From assembly GCA_017445925.1 (NCBI GenBank), contig JAFSRW010000043.1:1-64000 (forward strand): a stretch of 64,000 nucleotides of DNA, given 5' to 3'. Position numbers and translations under genes: made by a program. The notes under the pieces are model-generated. The model made no database searches and was not told where the DNA came from. It saw only the letters and a list, made by a program, of their open reading frames with translations. Each line of letters opens with the position of its first letter. Positions within the stretch are counted from its first letter, which is position 1. This DNA comes from Bacteroidaceae bacterium. Its GTDB lineage: Bacteria; Bacteroidota; Bacteroidia; Bacteroidales; Bacteroidaceae. This document shows, one piece after another, positions 43,997 through 54,274 of the stretch.

Positions 43997-44533
43997 ATGA
44001 AACCAGAAGAGTTAATACACCGTTATTGTGAGGGAAATCCTGCACTTGAAAATGTCCTGCTCAAGCATAGTAGTGATGTTGCGAATCGTGCATTAAAAAT
44101 TGCCGACAAACATCCGGAATTTAAGATTGACAGGCAGTTCCTTTTTGAAGCAGCAATGTTGCATGATATTGGCATTGTAAAAGTTGATGCTCCATCTATT
44201 TTTTGTTTAGGAAAAGAACCATATTTAAAACATGGCCTGTTGGGTGGCGAGATTCTACGTAAAGAGGGATTCCCGGCTCATGCACGCGTGGCAGAACGCC
44301 ATACAGGCACAGGACTTACACGACAGGCAATTTTGCAGCAGTCTTTGCCTCTTCCGCTAGCTGATTATGTGCCGGAGACATTGGAGGAACAGATAATCTG
44401 TTATGCTGACAAATTCTACTCTAAAACCCGTCTCAACGAAGAGAAATCATTTGAACAGGCACTTGCCAGCTTACGCAAGTTTGGAGAGGATGGACTTGTT
44501 GTATTTGAGGACTGGAAACATCGTTTCGAGTGA
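43997..44533 (+). CDS. HD-domain phosphohydrolase family protein
   Basis: 178 residues from the ATG at 43997, cytoplasmic. The HD metal motif lies in AAMLHDIGIVK, with a further histidine cluster at KHGLLGGEIL and AERHTGTGL. It resembles the small HDIG-type proteins common in Bacteroidota, probably acting on nucleotides or other phosphate esters; the substrate is unknown. Its promoter ends 4 bases before the ATG, suggesting a leaderless message. Starting further downstream would remove the N-terminal helix but not the HD motif. Confidence 0.8.
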   Translation: MKPEELIHRYCEGNPALENVLLKHSSDVANRALKIADKHPEFKIDRQFLFEAAMLHDIGIVKVDAPSIFCLGKEPYLKHGLLGGEILRKEGFPAHARVAERHTGTGLTRQAILQQSLPLPLADYVPETLEEQIICYADKFYSKTRLNEEKSFEQALASLRKFGEDGLVVFEDWKHRFE

Positions 44534-44582
44534 AAAAACTTTAATATTCTTCCAACCTTCATGGAGTGTCAGTATTATTTTG

Positions 44583-44590
44583 TATCTTTG
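44583..44590 (+). promoter_or_regulatory. -7 element for lptD
   Basis: TATCTTTG, a canonical Bacteroidota -7 box, lies 26 bases before the TTG start at 44617. A -33 TTTG is not clear. Confidence 0.55.
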
Positions 44591-44616
44591 CAAATTGAAT
44601 TAAACAGTTTGGGAAG

Positions 44617-47505
44617 TTGAAGACCAAGATACTGACTTTTTTAATAGCGTGCATAGCCGTAATGGCCTTTGCATCAGGTCCGTATTATCATTTCCCTGGT
44701 AACATGGAAGATGAGGATTCTGATACGCTGTCAGTTCCTGATTCTGTGGATCCCAATCAGCCAGACACATTAAAGCATCCCGTTCATTCTTTAAAAGGTG
44801 GACGTTATATCAGCAAGGAGGAACTTGATTCTTTGCTTAAGGATACCATGCCAGAGCATTCTTTCATTATTCTGCCTGATACAACTCAAAAAGATACAGT
44901 TCCTGTTGACACCTCGGCAAACGATAACGTCCTAGATTCGCCAGTTAAATACGAAGCCAAGGACTCTATCGTGTTTGACTACCGTAATTCTCGTGCTCAT
45001 CTTTATGGCGATAGTAAGGTTAACTACCAAAATCTGGAGTTGGATGCCGAAGAGATTGATATCAGTATTGACAGTAGTCTGGTTTATGCGGCAGGACGTA
45101 AGGACTCTACTGGTGTTGTACAGGGGAAGCCTTTGTTCAAGCAGGGAACGGATGAATACGAGCCGGATAAGATTGCATATAATTTTAAAACACGTAAAGC
45201 TTTCGTTTCTAATGTCTATACGCAGGAGGGTGAGGGCTTTATGCAGACTACAGATGGTAAACGTGACAGTTCTGGCGTTATGTATATCCGTCATGGAAAA
45301 TATACCACTTGTGATGCAGAGCATCCTCATTTCTATTTGGCGTTATCCCGTGCCAAGATGCATCCGGGCAAGAGCGTAATTTTTGGACCAGCGCATGTCG
45401 TGGTTGAGGATGTCCCCCTTCCGTTGGCCCTTCCATACGGATTTTTCCCTTTCAAGCCAAAGTACAGCAGCGGATTTATTATGCCTACTTATGGAGATGA
45501 AACAAGCCGAGGGTTTTATCTTCGTGATGGAGGTTATTATTTCGCCATTAATGATTACGTTGATGTCAAGTTGTTGGGTGACATCTATACAAAGGGATCC
45601 TGGTCGCTTTCTGCCCAGAGTACTTACAAGAAACGTTATAAGTTTAATGGTAGCTTGTATGTTAGCTATCAGTATACCCACGAGGGAGAAAAGAATTTCC
45701 CCGACGAGATAACCAGTAAAAGTTTCAAGGTTACATGGACTCATCGTCAGGATGCTAAAGCTAATCCTTCTCAGAGTTTCTCTGCCAGCGTGAACTTTGC
45801 TACAAGTAGCTACGAGCGTAACAACCTCACCAGTATGTACAATCCTGAGAGTTATACACAGAGCACCAGAACCAGTAGCCTTTCGTACAGCAAATCTTTC
45901 CAGAATATCGGTCTTACTCTTAGCGGTTCTTTCAACTTGAGTCAGAATGTTCGCGACAGTTCAATATCTGTTACGCTTCCTAACCTTACCATCTCACTGA
46001 ATCGTTTCTACCCTTTCAAACGTAAAAAGATGGTAGGAGCAGAGCGCTGGTATGAAAAGATTGCCATGAGTTACACGGGTAATCTTACCAATAGTATTAA
46101 TACAAAGGAGAATCTTCTTTTTAAGAGTAGCCTTATCAAGGATTGGCGTAATGGTATGCGTCACCAGATTCCCATAAGTGCCTCGTTCAGTCTCTTTAAG
46201 TACATTAATGTTACGCCTTCGTTCAACTTTACTGACCGTATGTATTCTAATAAGGTTATGCAATCTTGGGATCAAGAGAAACAGGCTGTAAAAAGAGACA
46301 CCCTGTATGGCTTTTACAATGTTTATAATTTCAATATGGCCGTAAGTGCCAATACCAAGATATACGGTATGTTCTATCCTTTGCCTTGGGCAGGAGGTAA
46401 GAAAATCTATGCTATCCGTCATGTCTTTACGCCTACTATTAGTTTCTCTTATGCGCCAGACTTTAGCAAGCCTGCTTTTGGTTTTTATGACTCATACGTT
46501 AAGACTGATGCTAACGGAAACGTCTCTACTGTTACCTATTCTCCCTTCAGCGGAGGAGTATACGGAACCGTGGGTACAGGTATGACAGGCAATGTGTCAG
46601 TTGATATATCCAATAACGTGGAGATGAAGTTGAGAGCCAAAAGCGATTCTGCAAACTCCTTTAAGAAGATAAGCCTTATTGATGAGTTCGGACTGAATAT
46701 GTCATACAATATGGCGGCAAAGGTTCGCCCTCTGAGCGACTTGAATATGCGTGTCCGTTTGAAATTGACAAAATCCTACACCTTCTCTATGAATGCAGTT
46801 TTTGCTACGTATGCATACGAGTTTGATGAAAACGGAAATGTACGTGTGGGTGAAAAAACAGAATATAGTCAAGGACGATTCGGACGCTTCCAGGGTATGT
46901 CGCAAAACCTTTCGTATACATTTAACAATCAGTCATTTAAAAAACTGCTTGGACTGTTTAACAAGTCGAAAAGTATGAACGTAAATCAGGATAACGATGA
47001 CGTGGCAGATGATGAAGAAGAGGACGAGGAAGAGATGGATATGCCGAATGTCGATCCCGACCGAAGGAAGGGTAGAATGGGGGGAAAGGAAGGTAAAAGT
47101 TCGGGGGAAATCGACGAGGATGGTTATCTGAAATTTAGTATGCCATGGAACCTTACAGTCAGTTATGGTATTTCTATGCGTGAGGATACATCGGCTCCTA
47201 TTAATCCCAAAAGAATGCGATATCCATATAAATTTAGTCAGACACTCAACTTCTCTGGTAATCTGACCATTTCTGCAGGATGGAATATCAATTTCTCCTC
47301 AGGGTACGATTTTAATTACAAGAAACTGAGTATGACAACCGCCAGCTTGAGTAGGGATCTTCATTGTTTCTCTATGTCGGCCAGTATGGTTATATTCCCA
47401 TACACAAGTTATAACTTTACCTTCGCTTGTAAAGCTGGAACGTTGGCTGATGCCTTAAGATGGAAGAAACAGAGTTCGTATAGTGGCAATATTCAATGGT
47501 ATTAA
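44617..47505 (+). CDS. lptD: LptD-like LPS assembly outer membrane protein
   Basis: 962 residues starting at a TTG. The signal peptide is about 1-19. An OstA-like jellyroll segment (IVFDYRNSRAHLYGDSKVNY, LELDAEEIDISID, then FVSNVYTQEGEGFMQ) is followed by a long beta-barrel rich in alternating aromatic strands. An acidic low-complexity insert (DDVADDEEEDEEEMD) lies near 790-810. This is the Bacteroidota LptD family, which inserts lipopolysaccharide into the outer leaflet of the outer membrane. The rhamnose genes that follow on the same strand make a precursor for surface polysaccharide. Confidence 0.85.
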   Translation: MKTKILTFLIACIAVMAFASGPYYHFPGNMEDEDSDTLSVPDSVDPNQPDTLKHPVHSLKGGRYISKEELDSLLKDTMPEHSFIILPDTTQKDTVPVDTSANDNVLDSPVKYEAKDSIVFDYRNSRAHLYGDSKVNYQNLELDAEEIDISIDSSLVYAAGRKDSTGVVQGKPLFKQGTDEYEPDKIAYNFKTRKAFVSNVYTQEGEGFMQTTDGKRDSSGVMYIRHGKYTTCDAEHPHFYLALSRAKMHPGKSVIFGPAHVVVEDVPLPLALPYGFFPFKPKYSSGFIMPTYGDETSRGFYLRDGGYYFAINDYVDVKLLGDIYTKGSWSLSAQSTYKKRYKFNGSLYVSYQYTHEGEKNFPDEITSKSFKVTWTHRQDAKANPSQSFSASVNFATSSYERNNLTSMYNPESYTQSTRTSSLSYSKSFQNIGLTLSGSFNLSQNVRDSSISVTLPNLTISLNRFYPFKRKKMVGAERWYEKIAMSYTGNLTNSINTKENLLFKSSLIKDWRNGMRHQIPISASFSLFKYINVTPSFNFTDRMYSNKVMQSWDQEKQAVKRDTLYGFYNVYNFNMAVSANTKIYGMFYPLPWAGGKKIYAIRHVFTPTISFSYAPDFSKPAFGFYDSYVKTDANGNVSTVTYSPFSGGVYGTVGTGMTGNVSVDISNNVEMKLRAKSDSANSFKKISLIDEFGLNMSYNMAAKVRPLSDLNMRVRLKLTKSYTFSMNAVFATYAYEFDENGNVRVGEKTEYSQGRFGRFQGMSQNLSYTFNNQSFKKLLGLFNKSKSMNVNQDNDDVADDEEEDEEEMDMPNVDPDRRKGRMGGKEGKSSGEIDEDGYLKFSMPWNLTVSYGISMREDTSAPINPKRMRYPYKFSQTLNFSGNLTISAGWNINFSSGYDFNYKKLSMTTASLSRDLHCFSMSASMVIFPYTSYNFTFACKAGTLADALRWKKQSSYSGNIQWY

Positions 47506-47541
47506 TAACAAGAATAACAATAATTTAAACAATTATATATC

Positions 47542-48450
47542 ATGAAAGGAATAGTTTTAGCCGGAGGATCCGGAACACGTCTTTACCCCATTACAAAGGG
47601 TATTAGTAAGCAGTTGATGCCCATATATGACAAGCCTATGGTTTATTACCCCATATCTGTGCTCATGTTAGCAGGTATCAGGGATATTCTTATTATCTCC
47701 ACACCCTTTGACCTTCCTGGCTTCAAGCGTCTATTGGGTGATGGCTCGGATTATGGGGTGCATTTCTCGTATGCCGAGCAACCTTCGCCTGATGGTCTTG
47801 CACAGGCATTCGTTATTGGTAAGGATTTCATCGGAGACGATTCCGTTTGCCTTGTTCTGGGTGATAATATCTTTCATGGGTCAGGATTTACCGGTATGCT
47901 TAAGGAGGCTGTCCGTACAGCCGAAGAAGAACATAAGGCAACAGTCTTTGGTTATTGGGTGAGTGATCCCGAGCGTTATGGAGTGGCTGAGTTTGATGCA
48001 CAGGGCAACTGTCTCTCTATCGAGGAGAAACCGGCCAATCCCAAGAGTAATTATGCTGTTGTAGGTTTGTATTTCTATCCCAACCGTGTTGTTGATGTCG
48101 CATCAAATATCCAACCATCAGCACGAGGAGAGTATGAGATTACCACCGTTAACCAAGAGTTCCTTTCTGCTGGTGAACTTAAGGTGCTTACTTTAGGCAG
48201 AGGGTTCGCTTGGCTGGATACGGGAACACATGATTCGTTAAGCGAAGCATCCACTTACATCGAGGTTCTTGAGAAACGTCAAGGTCTTAAGGTGGCATGT
48301 CTTGAGGGTATTGCCTATCGTCAAGGGTGGATAACAGAGGAGCGTATGCGCCAGTTGGCCCAACCCATGATTAAGAATCAGTATGGGCAGTATTTGTTAA
48401 AGGTTATTGATGAGGTGAAGGAGACAGGTCTCCCTAATATTGATTTTTAA
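47542..48450 (+). CDS. rfbA: Glucose-1-phosphate thymidylyltransferase
   Basis: 302 residues. The nucleotidyltransferase signature [22 protein letters not shown] is at the N-terminus, with [10 protein letters not shown] and [15 protein letters not shown] further on. It makes dTDP-glucose, the first step of dTDP-L-rhamnose synthesis in the cytoplasm. It heads rfbACBD. It lies 36 bases after lptD and may be in the same transcript. Confidence 0.95.
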   Translation: MKGIVLAGGSGTRLYPITKGISKQLMPIYDKPMVYYPISVLMLAGIRDILIISTPFDLPGFKRLLGDGSDYGVHFSYAEQPSPDGLAQAFVIGKDFIGDDSVCLVLGDNIFHGSGFTGMLKEAVRTAEEEHKATVFGYWVSDPERYGVAEFDAQGNCLSIEEKPANPKSNYAVVGLYFYPNRVVDVASNIQPSARGEYEITTVNQEFLSAGELKVLTLGRGFAWLDTGTHDSLSEASTYIEVLEKRQGLKVACLEGIAYRQGWITEERMRQLAQPMIKNQYGQYLLKVIDEVKETGLPNIDF

Positions 48451-48459
48451 TATATTGAG

Positions 48460-49038
48460 ATGGAAGTAATTAAAACAGCTATAGAAGGACTTCTGGTTAT
48501 TAAACCACGAGTATTTGAGGATGCGCGGGGATATTTCTTCGAATCATTCTCCCAGCGAGAGTTTGATGAGAAGGTGGCACCTATTCGTTTTGTCCAAGAC
48601 AACGAGAGCATGAGCTCATACGGAGTGATGCGCGGACTTCATTTCCAATGTCCGCCTTATACACAAAGTAAACTGGTACGTTGTGTTAAAGGGGCTGTTC
48701 TGGATGTCGCTGTGGACATTCGTAAAGGATCTCCAACTTACGGGCAGCATGTAGCTATAGAACTCTCTGAGCAAAACCGACTTCAGTTCTTTATTCCTCA
48801 TGGCTTTGCCCATGGTTTTTCTGTTCTTTCTGAAACAGCAGTCTTTCAGTATAAGTGCGATAATTTCTATGCTCCTCAGGCTGATGGGGGAATCTCTATT
48901 TTAGACCAGTCTCTTGGTATAGATTGGCGTATACCTGTAGAAAGTGCCATTCTGAGCGAGAAAGATACAAAACACCAGTTGCTTAGGGATTTCGATAGTC
49001 CTTTCGAATATAATGTTGAATCAAATAAAATGATATAA
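48460..49038 (+). CDS. rfbC: dTDP-4-dehydrorhamnose 3,5-epimerase
   Basis: 192 residues, cupin fold. Signature sequences ARGYFFESFSQREF, QDNESMSSYGVMRGLHFQ (catalytic histidine in RGLHFQ), LDVAVDIRKGSPTYG and IPHGFAHGF are all present. It catalyses the third step of dTDP-L-rhamnose synthesis. The gene is 9 bases after rfbA and 2 before rfbB. In this operon the order is A, C, B, D. Confidence 0.95.
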   Translation: MEVIKTAIEGLLVIKPRVFEDARGYFFESFSQREFDEKVAPIRFVQDNESMSSYGVMRGLHFQCPPYTQSKLVRCVKGAVLDVAVDIRKGSPTYGQHVAIELSEQNRLQFFIPHGFAHGFSVLSETAVFQYKCDNFYAPQADGGISILDQSLGIDWRIPVESAILSEKDTKHQLLRDFDSPFEYNVESNKMI

Positions 49039-49040
49039 TC

Positions 49041-50174
49041 ATGAAAAATATTGTTATCACAGGAGGAGCCGGTTTTATCGGTAGCCACGTAGTAAGACTT
49101 TTTGTCAACAAATATCCCCAGTACAACATTATCAACCTGGACAAGTTGACTTATGCAGGAAATTTGGCTAATCTCAAGGATATAGAGGACAAGCCTAATT
49201 ATAAGTTTGTTAAGATGGACATCTGCAACTTTGATGCTTTCTATCAACTTATGCAGGACGAGAAAGTAGATGGAATTATTCACTTGGCTGCAGAGTCACA
49301 CGTTGACCGTTCTATTAAGGATCCCTTTACCTTTGCACGTACCAATGTGATGGGAACACTCAGCCTTCTTCAGGCAGCCAAGCTTTATTGGGAATCGCTT
49401 CCAGAAAAATATGAGGGAAAACGTTTCTATCACATTTCAACTGATGAGGTATATGGTGCTCTTGAGATGACAAATCCAGAGGGAATAGAACCTCCATTTA
49501 CCACCAAGGCTTCTTCTGGCGAACATCACCTGGCTTATGGTAAGGATTTCTTCTATGAGACTACCAAGTACAATCCTCACTCTCCCTATTCTGCTTCCAA
49601 GGCCAGCTCTGACCACTTTGTCCGTGCATTCCATGATACATACGGAATGCCTACCATTGTTACTAACTGTAGTAACAACTATGGCCCTTACCAGTTTCCT
49701 GAGAAGCTGATTCCTCTCTTCATCAATAACATTCGTCATCGCAAACCCCTTCCTGTATATGGCAAGGGTGAGAATGTTCGTGATTGGCTTTATGTTGTAG
49801 ACCATGCTCGTGCCATTGATACCATCTTCCATAATGGCACCATTGCAGAGACATACAATATCGGTGGTTTCAACGAGTGGAAAAATATAGATATCATAAA
49901 GACTGTAATTGCTACTGTTGACCGTCTGCTGGGGCGTCCTGAGGGAGCCGACCTCGACCTCATCACTTATGTTACAGACCGTCTGGGTCATGACGCACGT
50001 TATGCCATTGACTCAACCAAATTGCAGAAAGAGTTAGGTTGGGAGCCTTCACTCCAGTTCGAGGAAGGTATAGAGAAGACAGTTAAGTGGTATCTCGACA
50101 ACGAAGAGTGGCTGGATAATGTCACCTCAGGTGACTATCAGTCATATTACGAAAATATGTACAAAGGCCGTTAA
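49041..50174 (+). CDS. rfbB: dTDP-glucose 4,6-dehydratase
   Basis: 377 residues, extended SDR family. The NAD-binding GGAGFIGSHVVR is at the start, STDEVYG carries the active-site Thr-Asp-Glu, and YSASKASSDHFVRAF gives the Tyr-x-x-x-Lys pair. It converts dTDP-glucose to the 4-keto-6-deoxy sugar. It is slightly longer than the usual 350-360 residues because of an insert around SLPEKYEGKRF and SGEHHLAYGKDFF, common in Bacteroidota. Confidence 0.95.
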   Translation: MKNIVITGGAGFIGSHVVRLFVNKYPQYNIINLDKLTYAGNLANLKDIEDKPNYKFVKMDICNFDAFYQLMQDEKVDGIIHLAAESHVDRSIKDPFTFARTNVMGTLSLLQAAKLYWESLPEKYEGKRFYHISTDEVYGALEMTNPEGIEPPFTTKASSGEHHLAYGKDFFYETTKYNPHSPYSASKASSDHFVRAFHDTYGMPTIVTNCSNNYGPYQFPEKLIPLFINNIRHRKPLPVYGKGENVRDWLYVVDHARAIDTIFHNGTIAETYNIGGFNEWKNIDIIKTVIATVDRLLGRPEGADLDLITYVTDRLGHDARYAIDSTKLQKELGWEPSLQFEEGIEKTVKWYLDNEEWLDNVTSGDYQSYYENMYKGR

Positions 50175-50180
50175 ACGCGT

Positions 50181-51128
50181 ATGAATATTCTTGTAACAGG
50201 AGCAAATGGGCAGTTGGGCAACGAAATGCGAATCGTTGCACAGGGTTCCATTCATCATTTTTTCTATACAGATGTCTGTGATGCCAGTTCTGAAGCTGTC
50301 TCTATGCTTCATAAACTGGCAGGTCAGAATGTCAGTACGGAAACTTCTATGCTGGATATAACAGACCTGACCGCTATTCGCAATATGGTTGAGCAGAACA
50401 ATATTCAGGTTATTATCAATTGTGCTGCTTATACCAATGTGGATGCTGCAGAAGAGAATCAGGAACTTGCCATGAAACTTAATGCTAAGGCACCAGAGAA
50501 TCTGGCTTTGGCTATGAAAGAAGTTAATGGCCTGTTGATACACATATCTACAGATTATGTTTTTGGCAAGGAACCTTATAATGTTCCCTGCAGAGAAGAT
50601 CAACAGGGAACTCCAACGGGTGTTTATGGTCAGACCAAACTGTGTGGCGAACAGGCTATTCAGGCTGTTGGCTGCCAACATGTTATCATTCGTACAGCAT
50701 GGCTTTATAGCGAGTTTGGCAAGAACTTCTGCAAGACGATGCTCAACCTCACTGCGTCTAAGCCTCAGCTAAAGGTCGTTTTCGACCAAGTTGGTACTCC
50801 CACCTACGCCTATGACCTTGCCAATGCCATCTCCGTAGTCCTTGAAGACTATAACAAAGAAATGTCCAATGTTCAATGGGAGAAAGGTGGGGTTTATCAT
50901 TTTTCGAACGAGGGTGTCTGCAGTTGGTATGATTTTGCCAAACAGATTCAATCGTATGCAGGTCAGTCTGATTGTGATATTCAGCCTTGTCATTCTGATG
51001 AGTTCCCCAGTCCGGTTAAACGCCCTTCATACAGTGTTTTGGACAAGACAAAGATAAAGCAGACTTTTTCCGTTGTCATTCCTTATTGGACGGACAGCTT
51101 AAGGCATTGCATAAGCAATCTGAAATAA
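50181..51128 (+). CDS. rfbD: dTDP-4-dehydrorhamnose reductase
   Basis: 315 residues, SDR fold. The NADPH-binding NILVTGANGQLGNEMR is followed by NCAAYTNVDAAEENQELA, ISTDYVFG and YGQTKLCGEQA. It makes dTDP-L-rhamnose in the final step. It begins 6 bases after rfbB and closes the operon; the next gene has its own promoter. Confidence 0.95.
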   Translation: MNILVTGANGQLGNEMRIVAQGSIHHFFYTDVCDASSEAVSMLHKLAGQNVSTETSMLDITDLTAIRNMVEQNNIQVIINCAAYTNVDAAEENQELAMKLNAKAPENLALAMKEVNGLLIHISTDYVFGKEPYNVPCREDQQGTPTGVYGQTKLCGEQAIQAVGCQHVIIRTAWLYSEFGKNFCKTMLNLTASKPQLKVVFDQVGTPTYAYDLANAISVVLEDYNKEMSNVQWEKGGVYHFSNEGVCSWYDFAKQIQSYAGQSDCDIQPCHSDEFPSPVKRPSYSVLDKTKIKQTFSVVIPYWTDSLRHCISNLK

Positions 51129-51132
51129 AAGT

Positions 51133-51164
51133 TTTGCCAATTAGGAGAAAAAGTTGTACCTTTG
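51133..51164 (+). promoter_or_regulatory. Promoter of the YqiA-like esterase gene
   Basis: TTTG (51133-51136), 20 bases, then TACCTTTG (51157-51164). The ATG at 51189 follows 24 bases later. Confidence 0.7.
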
Positions 51165-51188
51165 TCGGCAAATTCAGAATTACCAAGG

Positions 51189-51788
51189 ATGAAGAAAGTT
51201 ATATATTTGCACGGATTTGCATCGGCTGGCAGCACAGGGACTGCTACTACAATGCGCAACCTGCTGTATGGCCGTGATGTCTCTGTGGTTAGTCCGGATA
51301 TACCGGTTATGCCACTCGAGGCTCAGCAAATGCTTTCTTCGTTTGTGCAGGCAGAACAGCCTGACCTCATCGTGGGTACCAGTATGGGTGCGATGTATGC
51401 CGAGCAACTTAGGGGTATTCCTCGCATTTTGGTGAATCCATCTTTCCACATGGCTCGTCTGCTAACATTTCGTGGTATGGGCAGGCGTGAGTTTAGAAAT
51501 AAGCGGCAAGATGGCGCTCGTGATTTCAAGGTCGACAAAGAACTTATCCAGCAATTCCAGCAGGTAGAGAAGTGTTCTTTTCAGGGCATTACTCCTGAGG
51601 AGAAGAAACTGGTGTGGGGCCTTTTCGGAACACAGGATAAGTTGGTAAACTGCCAACCGGATTTTAAGAAGAATTACGGCACAGAGCAGATGAGGTTTTT
51701 CGAGGGGGAGCATTTCCTTAATGATAAGATACTTTCCCGTGTGGTTCTTCCTCTTGTAGAGCAGATTCTGCAGTTGCCACCACAATAG
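51189..51788 (+). CDS. YqiA-like alpha/beta-hydrolase esterase
   Basis: 199 residues from the ATG at 51189. The YqiA/UPF0227-type motifs KKVIYLHGFASA and VGTSMGAMYAEQL (nucleophile serine in GTSMG) are present, with an acidic residue in GTQDKLV and a histidine in EGEHFLNDK completing the triad. It is cytoplasmic and the substrate is unknown. A start at 51162 was rejected because it would begin at or before the expected transcription start. Confidence 0.85.
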   Translation: MKKVIYLHGFASAGSTGTATTMRNLLYGRDVSVVSPDIPVMPLEAQQMLSSFVQAEQPDLIVGTSMGAMYAEQLRGIPRILVNPSFHMARLLTFRGMGRREFRNKRQDGARDFKVDKELIQQFQQVEKCSFQGITPEEKKLVWGLFGTQDKLVNCQPDFKKNYGTEQMRFFEGEHFLNDKILSRVVLPLVEQILQLPPQ

Positions 51789-51826
51789 TAAAAGAAATAG
51801 CATATATAAATAAGGTATAGAAGAAT

Positions 51827-53167
51827 ATGTTTGAAAATTTAAGCGAAAGACTCGAAAGGTCGTTCAAGATACTCAAGGGTGAAGGTAAAATTACCGAAAT
51901 CAATGTGGCTGAAACCCTCAAGGATGTGCGCCGTGCACTCCTGGATGCCGATGTCAACTACAAGGTCGCCAAGAACTTTACCGATACCGTTAAGCAGAAA
52001 GCACTTGGCCAGAATGTGCTCACGGCTGTTAAGCCGCAGCAGTTGATGGTTAAGATTGTGCACGATGAGTTGGCTGCCCTAATGGGAGGCGAGACTACCG
52101 ACATGCAGCTCAAAGGCCATCCTGCCATTATCCTTATGGCTGGTCTGAACGGTGCTGGTAAGACCACCATGAGCGGCAAGTTGGCTAAAATGCTTAAGGA
52201 GAAGCGTCACATGAATCCCTTGCTTGCTGCCTGTGATACCTTCCGTCCTGCTGCTATGGAGCAGTTGCGTGTCTTGGGTGAGCAGGTGGGCGTTCCTGTT
52301 TATATGGAACTGGGAGCCACCAATCCAGTAGAGGTGGCACTTCATGCTATTCAGGAGGCTAAGGCTAAGGCACATGATGTGTTGATTGTGGATACCGCTG
52401 GTCGTCAGGCCATCGATGAGGAACTGATGCAGCAGATTCAGGATATCCGCGATGCTGTTCAACCCGACGAGATACTCTTCGTAGTTGATGCAATGACCGG
52501 TCAGGATGCTGTAAACACAGCCAAGGAATTTAACGACCGCCTCGACTATACTGGTGTTATCCTTACCAAACTGGATGGTGATACACGTGGTGGTGCTGCT
52601 CTCAGTATCCGTACTGTAGTAGATAAACCCATCAAGTTTGTGGGTACAGGCGAGAAGATGGAGGCCATTGACGCCTTCCATCCCAGTCGTATGGCAGACC
52701 GTATTCTGGGAATGGGCGATATCGTATCACTCGTAGAACGTGCTCAGGAGCAGTACGACGAGGAAGAGGCACGTCGCCTACAGAAGAAGATTCAGAAGAA
52801 CCAGTTCGACTTCAACGATTTCTATTCCCAGATTCAGCAGATCAAGAAGATGGGTAATCTCAAGGATCTTGCTAGCATGATTCCTGGTGTGGGCAAGGCA
52901 CTCAAGGATGTTGATATTGATGATAACGCCTTCAAGAACATTGAGGCTATCATTCTTTCAATGACTCCTAAGGAGCGTGTTAATCCAGAATGTTTGAATA
53001 CCAGTCGTCGTATGCGTCTGGCCAAGGGTTCTGGTACCAATATTCAGGAGGTAAATAAGCTCATCAAGCAGTTCGACCAGACGCGTAAAATGATGAAGCT
53101 TGTTACCAACAACAGCAAGATGGCCCAGATGGCCCAGATGATGAAAGGTAAGATGCCCAAAATGTAA
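51827..53167 (+). CDS. ffh: Signal recognition particle protein Ffh
   Basis: 446 residues. The N domain is followed by the GTPase domain with [31 protein letters not shown] and [13 protein letters not shown], and the C-terminal M domain ends in methionine-rich [15 protein letters not shown]. It binds signal sequences on ribosomes together with 4.5S RNA and targets membrane proteins. The 4.5S RNA gene is not in this window. It is followed 14 bases later by folD. Confidence 0.97.
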   Translation: MFENLSERLERSFKILKGEGKITEINVAETLKDVRRALLDADVNYKVAKNFTDTVKQKALGQNVLTAVKPQQLMVKIVHDELAALMGGETTDMQLKGHPAIILMAGLNGAGKTTMSGKLAKMLKEKRHMNPLLAACDTFRPAAMEQLRVLGEQVGVPVYMELGATNPVEVALHAIQEAKAKAHDVLIVDTAGRQAIDEELMQQIQDIRDAVQPDEILFVVDAMTGQDAVNTAKEFNDRLDYTGVILTKLDGDTRGGAALSIRTVVDKPIKFVGTGEKMEAIDAFHPSRMADRILGMGDIVSLVERAQEQYDEEEARRLQKKIQKNQFDFNDFYSQIQQIKKMGNLKDLASMIPGVGKALKDVDIDDNAFKNIEAIILSMTPKERVNPECLNTSRRMRLAKGSGTNIQEVNKLIKQFDQTRKMMKLVTNNSKMAQMAQMMKGKMPKM

Positions 53168-53181
53168 AATCAAGAACCTAT

Positions 53182-54054
53182 ATGACACTTATTGACGGAA
53201 AACAGACTGCCGCTACTATTAAGGCAGAGATAAAGGAGAAGGTTGAAGCTATCGTTGCTGCAGGTGGCAAACGTCCTCATCTGGCTGCTGTTCTGGTAGG
53301 CCATGATGGTGGAAGTGAAACCTATGTAAAAAATAAGGTACTTGCGTGCGAGGCATGTGGCTTTAAGAGTACCCTTCTTCGTTTCGAGGATGATATTACA
53401 GAGACAGAACTTCTGGGGCATGTGCAAAGCCTTAATGAAGATGCTGATGTAGATGGTTTTATTGTCCAGCTACCTTTACCTAAGCATATTGATGAGCAGA
53501 AGGTGATAGAGGCTATCGACTACCGTAAGGATGTTGACGGCTTCCATCCTATCAATGTGGGACGTGTAGCTATTGGTCTGCCTGCCTTTATTTCAGCTAC
53601 GCCAAAGGGTATTCTGGAGTTGCTGCGTCGCTACAATGTAGAGACCAGCGGAAAGAAGTGTGTTATTCTGGGGCGTAGCAATATTGTGGGCAAGCCCATG
53701 TCGCAACTGATGATGCAGAAGGGCGTAGATGCTACCGTTACCGTTTGTCACAGTCGTTCCAAGACACTCAAGGAAGAGTGCCTGCAGGCAGACATTATCG
53801 TTGCTGCCATAGGAAAACCCGGTTTTGTGACAGCTGATATGGTAAAGCCTGGGGCTACTATTATTGACGTGGGTACTACCCGTGTTCCGGATGCTACGCG
53901 TAAGAGTGGTTTCCGTCTGAGTGGAGATGTTGATTTCGAAAATGTTGCTCCTCTCTGCTCTTACATTACGCCTGTTCCTGGTGGAGTAGGGCCTATGACC
54001 ATCTGTATGCTTATGCAGAATACCCTTGCAGCCGGACAAAAGTTATATTATTGA
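53182..54054 (+). CDS. folD: Methylenetetrahydrofolate dehydrogenase/cyclohydrolase
   Basis: 290 residues. Family motifs include [10 protein letters not shown] (substrate-binding Tyr and catalytic Lys), [32 protein letters not shown] (NADP site) and [11 protein letters not shown]. It interconverts one-carbon forms of tetrahydrofolate in the cytoplasm. Its length and sequence are typical. Confidence 0.97.
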   Translation: MTLIDGKQTAATIKAEIKEKVEAIVAAGGKRPHLAAVLVGHDGGSETYVKNKVLACEACGFKSTLLRFEDDITETELLGHVQSLNEDADVDGFIVQLPLPKHIDEQKVIEAIDYRKDVDGFHPINVGRVAIGLPAFISATPKGILELLRRYNVETSGKKCVILGRSNIVGKPMSQLMMQKGVDATVTVCHSRSKTLKEECLQADIIVAAIGKPGFVTADMVKPGATIIDVGTTRVPDATRKSGFRLSGDVDFENVAPLCSYITPVPGGVGPMTICMLMQNTLAAGQKLYY

Positions 54055-54072
54055 AAAAAAGGTAGCCAATCG

Positions 54073-54104
54073 TTTGGCAGAATCAAAATATTGTACTACC
54101 TTTG
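54073..54104 (+). promoter_or_regulatory. Promoter of tRNA-His
   Basis: TTTG (54073-54076), 20 bases, TACCTTTG (54097-54104). The tRNA begins about 42 bases downstream. Confidence 0.75.
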
Positions 54105-54146
54105 CACTCGCAATTGAGAGATACCTCTCAAGCGCTCTATTAGATG

Positions 54147-54220
54147 GTGACTATAGTTCAGTTGGTTAGAGCGTCAGATTGTGGTTCTGAATGTCGTGGG
54201 TTCGAGTCCCACTAGTCACC
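54147..54220 (+). tRNA. tRNA-His (GTG)
   Basis: A cloverleaf is formed: acceptor GTGACTA pairs with TAGTCAC, the D arm has AGTTCAGTTGGTTAGAGC, the anticodon stem TCAGA/TCTGA flanks the loop TTGTGGT with anticodon GTG at 54181-54183, and the T arm has GGTTCGAGTCC. A G at 54146 opposite the discriminator C at 54220 is the extra G(-1) typical of tRNA-His. The CCA end is not encoded. A terminator follows. Confidence 0.95.
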
Positions 54221-54221
54221 C

Positions 54222-54252
54222 AAAAGCCTTGGAAAAATCCAAGGCTTTTTTT
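54222..54252. terminator. Strong terminator between tRNA-His and luxS
   Basis: A 12-base-pair stem (AAAAGCCTTGGA/TCCAAGGCTTTT) with an AAAA loop runs into seven T residues. The A-rich left flank allows it to work for both strands, ending the tRNA and the convergent luxS. Confidence 0.9.
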
Positions 54253-54274
54253 CTACTCACTATGCAGATTCTAC

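Noticed and set aside
54121-54252. An integration site at tRNA-His
   Set aside because: Both flanks are ordinary chromosomal genes and no integrase or repeat of the tRNA 3' end was seen.
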